DNA of 10,138 nucleotides from Pseudomonadota bacterium. GTDB lineage: Bacteria > Pseudomonadota > Alphaproteobacteria > Sphingomonadales > Sphingomonadaceae. The notes beneath the pieces were generated by a model. That model made no database searches, was not told where the DNA came from, and was given only the letters and a program-made list of their open reading frames with translations. The stretch is from contig JAEZBH010000547.1 in NCBI GenBank assembly GCA_023427285.1, positions 1 to 10,138 of the forward strand, read 5' to 3'. Within the stretch, counting starts at the first letter, position 1; each line of letters opens with the position of its first letter. The position numbers and the translations under genes were made by a program. Of the stretch, positions 6,760-10,138 are shown piece by piece.

Positions 6760-6799
6760 CCGTCGTCCATCCTCGCATAAAAACGAGGGTGGACGACGG
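6760..6799 (+). terminator. Strong hairpin after the SDR gene, probable terminator
   Basis: Arms of 16 bases, CCGTCGTCCATCCTCG and CGAGGGTGGACGACGG, pair throughout with one G-U and enclose the 8-base loop CATAAAAA. It begins 31 bases after the SDR stop. No U-run follows (TCAGGGAAAAA), so it would be a tail-less terminator or an mRNA 3'-end stabiliser. Confidence 0.55.
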
Positions 6800-6983
6800 T
6801 CAGGGAAAAATCAGAGCGGATCGCTTTCTTACGGGCATGAATCTTGCCCGCTTCTCAAGGTTTTGGCTGGTTACACGTGTCTGGCGCAGCATATCGCGCT
6901 TTGCTCGAAAGCGGCTCTCTGGCTTGAGGATGTGCAACGCCGCGTGAGGCGGATATTCCAAAAAAATCTTCATTTCATTACGG

Positions 6984-7001
6984 AGTTCACAAAACTGTCG
7001 C
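6984..7001 (+). promoter_or_regulatory. Possible Pho-box-like repeat
   Basis: AGTTCAC-AAAA-CTGTCGC resembles the PhoB recognition pattern of two CTGTCAC-type heptamers separated by a four-base A/T spacer. The second heptamer matches six of seven positions and the first only four. It lies 110 bases before the start of the large receptor. No good -10 is present at the usual distance, so this is weak. Confidence 0.25.
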
Positions 7002-7111
7002 AGATGCTGCCTAGGGATGCCGCCGTGAAAAGTTTCGGTCGGGTATCTGAAGCACACAGAGCAGATCATCCGGCGTCTGAATGGGTCCGCTAAGGCTTAG
7101 GGTAGAGGTAT

Positions 7112-9940
7112 ATGCGTAGTTTGAACGGGTTGAAGTCGGGTGTGCTGCAAAACACCTGCAGCCGCCTCGTGATGGGGGCCGTGGCGACGGTTCTGGTGGC
7201 CACTGCTGCACAGGCCGCCGCAGCGCAGGCAAACGAGTCTGTGGCCAGCGAAGAGCGAGCCACCGGCGATATCATCGTGACCGGCTCTCGCATTGTGCGC
7301 GACGGCTTTGAGGCTCCGACCCCGACCACCGTTCTGGGCGAAGCCGAAATCGGAACGGTTGCTCCCAACAACATTGCCGACCTGGTCAACCGCCTGCCGT
7401 CTCTGGCTGGCAGCCAGACGCCGCGCACCAACCTGGGTCAGATCAGCAACGGCGGCACGGGCATCAACGCGCTGAACCTGCGCAATCTGGGCGCACAGCG
7501 CACGCTCATTCTGCTGGACGGCAAGCGCGTGCCGGTCTCGACGATCAACACCGGCCTTGTTGACGTCAACTTCATGCCGAACATGCTGATCAAGCGCGTG
7601 GACGTGGTGACCGGCGGCGCATCGGCCGCTTGGGGCTCGGATGCGGTTGGCGGTGTCGTCAACTTCGTGCTCGATAATGAATTTACCGGCATCAAGGCGG
7701 ACATTCAGAGCGGCATCACCACCGAGGGCGATGATGAAAATTACCGCATCGGCCTTGCAGGCGGCACCTATTTTGCGGGCGGCCGCGGCCATTTCATGGC
7801 CAGCGCCGAGCACGCCTATAACGCGGGCCTGAAGGGGCTGCCGCGCGACTGGTACACGGGCGCAAAGCGCTTTCAGAACCCGAACTACGAAGACGGCAAC
7901 GGCCAGCCGCAATGGCTGGTGATGGAAGGGGCAGGTTTTACCACCATCGCTCCGGGCGCGATCGTGGCCTCTGGCCCGCTCAAGGGCCTCTACTTCGGCG
8001 AGGGCGGCGTGCCTGCCCAGCTGAATGTGGGCGACATCGCGTTCGATCCGTTCATGGTTGGCGGCGACTGGCGCTACACTGACTTCGGTCAGGGCATTCA
8101 GGACATGGACCCGCGCATCTCGCGCATCAGCACCTTTGCCCGCGCCAGCTACGACCTGACGGACAACGTGACCCTTTACGGCCAGTTCGCCTATGGTCGC
8201 GCCTCCACCTCCATGCGCTCGACGCCGCAGTTCAACTTCGGCGGCATCACCATTCAGCGCGACAACGCCTTCCTGCCGGAGGAAATCGGCCAGCGGATGG
8301 ACGAGGCGGGCGAGACCACGCTCAACGTCGGCAGCTGGAACGCCGACCTGGGCGGCATCCAGACCGACACCCGCCGCAGCCAGTTCCGCTATATGCTGGG
8401 TCTGAACGGCACGTCCGATCTTATGGGCTCGGACTGGAGCTGGGATGTTTCGCTCAACCGCAACATCAGCAAGATCTTCAACGGCTCGAACGCCACCATC
8501 ACTGCGCGTTATCGGGCGGGCATCGATGCGGTTCGCGCCGAAGACGGCTCCATCGTCTGCCGCTCGACCCTGACCGATCCTAACAACGGGTGCGTGCCGT
8601 ACAATATTCTGGGCACTGGCACGGTCTCGCAGGCCGCCAAGAATTATGTGCTTGGCGACAACTGGCTGCGCGGCACCCTGCGTCAGGATATCGTTGCGGC
8701 CAGCATGAGCGGCGAGCCGTTCAGCACCTGGGCAGGCCCGGTATCGGTTGCCTTTGGTGCCGAGCATCGCCGGGAGCGCCTGAGCAGCAAGGTTGACGAA
8801 TTGTCGCTGACCAACGCCTACTGGGCGGGCAACTACAAGCCCATCAACGGCAAGTACCACGTCACCGAAGCCTTCTTCGAGACGCTGGTGCCGCTGGCGC
8901 AGGATAATTTCCTCGCCAAGGATCTGAGCGTGAACGCGGCCATCCGCGCCACCGATTACAGCACCTCGGGCTTCGTTCAGACCTGGAAGGTCGGCGTCAA
9001 CTACGAGCCGGTGGATGGCGTGCGCTTCCGCGCCACCCGTTCGCGCGATATTCGGGCGGGCAATTTCTCCGAGCTGTATGCGGCAGGCCAGACCAACACC
9101 TACCTCATCAGCGATCCGTTCCGCGACAACGAGCCGGTTTCCTACTTCGAGATCCGCTCGGGCAACCCGACCCTCGCCCCTGAAAAGGCGGACTCGCTGG
9201 GCTTCGGTGCGGTGCTGCAACCGGCCTTCCTGCCCGGCGTCTCGTTCTCGGCTGACTACTTCGACATTCGCGTGAAGGATGCCGTGGCGACGGTTGGCGC
9301 AGGCACGATCCTGAACGAATGCTTCCGGGGCGATACGGGTCTGTGCGACCTGATCAAGCGCAACGGGGAGGGTCTCATCAGCGAAATTCACGTCACGCCG
9401 GTGAACCTTGCAACGCAGCGGGCAAGCGGTATCGATTTCGAGCTGAGCTACACCACCAACTTCCTGAACGGTACGCTCTCGCTGCGCGGTCTGGCGACCC
9501 ACTACCTGAAGGCGGAAACCGACAACGGTCTGGGCGTGCGCAACTCGAGCCTCGGCACCAGCACGCGCGACTGGCAGTATATGGTCAGCGGCACCTATCG
9601 GGATGACAGCCTGACCCTCTCGCTGACCGGCCGCGGCGTCAGCTCGGGCGTCTATATGGTGGGCGGCGTTGAATGCCAGAGCAATTGCCCGGTCTCGACG
9701 CCTGAGAACCAGACGACCAATATCAACCGCATCGACGGTGCGCTGTACTGGGACGTTTATGCGGGCCTGAAGACGTCTGAGAACGCAGAGCTCTATGTCG
9801 TCGTGGATAACCTGCTCGACAAGGCGCCGCCGGTGGTGGCCAGCGGTCCGGGCATCGGCAGTGCGCCGTACGGCTCCTCGGCCAATTTCTACGATCTGAT
9901 CGGCCGCACGGTGCGTGCGGGCGTGCGCCTGAAATTCTAA
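7112..9940 (+). CDS. TonB-dependent receptor, substrate unknown
   Basis: This is a 942-residue outer-membrane receptor of the large type common in sphingomonads. A signal peptide with an Ala-rich hydrophobic core covers about residues 1-40. A TonB box DIIVTG is at 53-58. The plug (about 65-190) has LVNRLPSLAG, LNLRNLGAQRTLILLDGKR (121-139), and the end signature IKRVDVVTGGASAAWGSDAV (160-179) followed by GGVVNFVL. The beta-barrel fills the remainder and ends in VRAGVRLKF with the usual terminal Phe. Three close cysteine pairs in the barrel (483/494, 737/745, 855/859) could form disulfides in surface loops. The ATG at 7112 has GAGG three bases upstream. This receptor class imports organic substrates as well as iron complexes. 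The neighbouring SDR hints at uptake of a compound to be oxidised, but this is only an inference. Confidence 0.93.
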   Translation: MRSLNGLKSGVLQNTCSRLVMGAVATVLVATAAQAAAAQANESVASEERATGDIIVTGSRIVRDGFEAPTPTTVLGEAEIGTVAPNNIADLVNRLPSLAGSQTPRTNLGQISNGGTGINALNLRNLGAQRTLILLDGKRVPVSTINTGLVDVNFMPNMLIKRVDVVTGGASAAWGSDAVGGVVNFVLDNEFTGIKADIQSGITTEGDDENYRIGLAGGTYFAGGRGHFMASAEHAYNAGLKGLPRDWYTGAKRFQNPNYEDGNGQPQWLVMEGAGFTTIAPGAIVASGPLKGLYFGEGGVPAQLNVGDIAFDPFMVGGDWRYTDFGQGIQDMDPRISRISTFARASYDLTDNVTLYGQFAYGRASTSMRSTPQFNFGGITIQRDNAFLPEEIGQRMDEAGETTLNVGSWNADLGGIQTDTRRSQFRYMLGLNGTSDLMGSDWSWDVSLNRNISKIFNGSNATITARYRAGIDAVRAEDGSIVCRSTLTDPNNGCVPYNILGTGTVSQAAKNYVLGDNWLRGTLRQDIVAASMSGEPFSTWAGPVSVAFGAEHRRERLSSKVDELSLTNAYWAGNYKPINGKYHVTEAFFETLVPLAQDNFLAKDLSVNAAIRATDYSTSGFVQTWKVGVNYEPVDGVRFRATRSRDIRAGNFSELYAAGQTNTYLISDPFRDNEPVSYFEIRSGNPTLAPEKADSLGFGAVLQPAFLPGVSFSADYFDIRVKDAVATVGAGTILNECFRGDTGLCDLIKRNGEGLISEIHVTPVNLATQRASGIDFELSYTTNFLNGTLSLRGLATHYLKAETDNGLGVRNSSLGTSTRDWQYMVSGTYRDDSLTLSLTGRGVSSGVYMVGGVECQSNCPVSTPENQTTNINRIDGALYWDVYAGLKTSENAELYVVVDNLLDKAPPVVASGPGIGSAPYGSSANFYDLIGRTVRAGVRLKF

Positions 9941-9944
9941 CCCG

Positions 9945-9983
9945 ACTTTCGCGCAGGGCCGTACACCCTGCGGCACCGAAAGT
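9945..9983 (+). terminator. Hairpin just after the large receptor, probable terminator
   Basis: An outer stem ACTTTCG/CGAAAGT and an inner stem CGCAGGG/CCCTGCG stack with a four-base bulge (GCAC) on the 3' side and a seven-base loop. It starts four bases after the receptor stop. There is no clear U-tract, so termination is likely but not certain. Confidence 0.5.
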
Positions 9984-10047
9984 TGCACGAATAAAGACCT
10001 TGAGAGCTGCCGAGATGACGCTGGTCTGATCGGAGACAAGCTCCAAC

Positions 10048-10088
10048 TCACCAAAGCTGGTGACGGGCGGCCAGAATATTGGCCGCCC
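10048..10088 (+). repeat. Two further hairpins before the next gene
   Basis: TCACCA-AAGC-TGGTGA (10048-10063) is followed immediately by a perfect nine-bp stem, GGGCGGCCA-GAATAT-TGGCCGCCC (10065-10088). They lie 47 or more bases before the next start codon. They could be a second terminator or structured leader of the next gene. Confidence 0.45.
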
Positions 10089-10122
10089 ACTTCCCCGACC
10101 CCACTCTCCAAATTTTTATAGC

Positions 10123-10138
10123 GAGGAGCTCCCCCATG
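10123..10138 (+). CDS. Start of a downstream gene (RBS and first codon only)
   Basis: GAGGAG (10123-10128), a seven-base spacer and an ATG at 10136-10138 form a textbook ribosome-binding site and start at the window edge. Only the first codon is present, so the product cannot be named. The gene lies on the same strand as the large receptor, 195 bases downstream, and could be functionally linked to it. Confidence 0.5.

Larger units (their letters stand above)
6730..7111. other. 382-base gene-free region
   Basis: No convincing gene was seen on either strand. The region holds the strong hairpin at 6760-6799, a small hairpin (CGCTTT-N5-AAAGCG, 6897-6913), an 8-bp palindrome ACACGTGT (6873-6880), an AT-rich patch at about 6955-6982, and a Pho-box-like direct repeat at 6984-7001. 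The AT-rich patch is the likeliest promoter area for the receptor at 7112, but I could not find a clear -35/-10 pair. Confidence 0.6.

Noticed and set aside
6873..6880. Palindrome ACACGTGT as an operator
   Set aside because: Eight bases is too short and isolated to support a regulator without conservation data.
6800..7069. An 89-codon minus-strand frame ending at the 6760-6799 hairpin
   Set aside because: No domain, no convincing ribosome-binding site, and the region contains promoter-like sequence for the downstream receptor.
7097..10111. A 1004-codon open frame antisense to the large receptor
   Set aside because: It lies opposite a clear TonB-dependent receptor. Its translation has no recognisable domain and is rich in Ala, Val, Arg and His, as expected from the complement of GC-biased codons.
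1..10138. CRISPR arrays, tRNA or rRNA genes, insertion sequences
   Set aside because: No regularly spaced repeats, no transposase-like frames, and no RNA gene was recognised by eye.

Overview
The window is a GC-rich stretch of bacterial chromosome. Two TonB-dependent outer-membrane receptors, a PepSY-type inner-membrane protein and the overall style of the proteins (IVVTG TonB boxes, large receptors, an SDR beside a receptor) suggest an alphaproteobacterium, most likely a sphingomonad. The taxonomy is an inference from protein style; there is no rRNA or other marker gene.

Layout. (1) Minus strand, 1-2815: a siderophore-type TonB-dependent receptor (719-2815) followed 75 bases downstream by a PepSY-associated transmembrane protein that runs off the left edge (643 to 1). 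This is a typical ferric-siderophore uptake unit. A sigma70-like promoter with a Fur-like palindrome between its -35 and -10 lies upstream of it (2890-2918). (2) Plus strand, 3083-5769: two genes overlapping by one base (TGATG), a radical SAM protein of the 'putative DNA modification/repair' family and a fusion of a DUF4130 domain to a UdgX-type uracil-DNA-binding/glycosylase domain. A LexA-like direct repeat (GAAC-N7-GTAC) sits just before the first gene, and that protein ends in QMSLF, a sliding-clamp-binding-like peptide. This pair is the most interesting part of the window: the UdgX chemistry is known from relatives, but the role of its radical SAM partner is not established to my knowledge. 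(3) Plus strand, 5944-6729: a short-chain dehydrogenase/reductase with altered catalytic positions, preceded by a structured inverted repeat and followed by a strong hairpin that probably ends transcription. (4) Plus strand, 7112-9940: a 942-residue TonB-dependent receptor of unknown substrate, preceded by a 382-base gene-free region and followed by a cluster of hairpins. (5) The last three bases are the ATG of another gene with a good Shine-Dalgarno sequence; nothing of its protein is visible.

How the genes work together. The receptor and PepSY protein would import ferric siderophore across the outer membrane and support its handling at the inner membrane. The divergent repair pair shares only the 267-base intergenic region with them, and each side appears to have its own control element (Fur-like and LexA-like). 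The SDR and second receptor may belong to uptake and oxidation of an organic substrate, but nothing in the window identifies that substrate.
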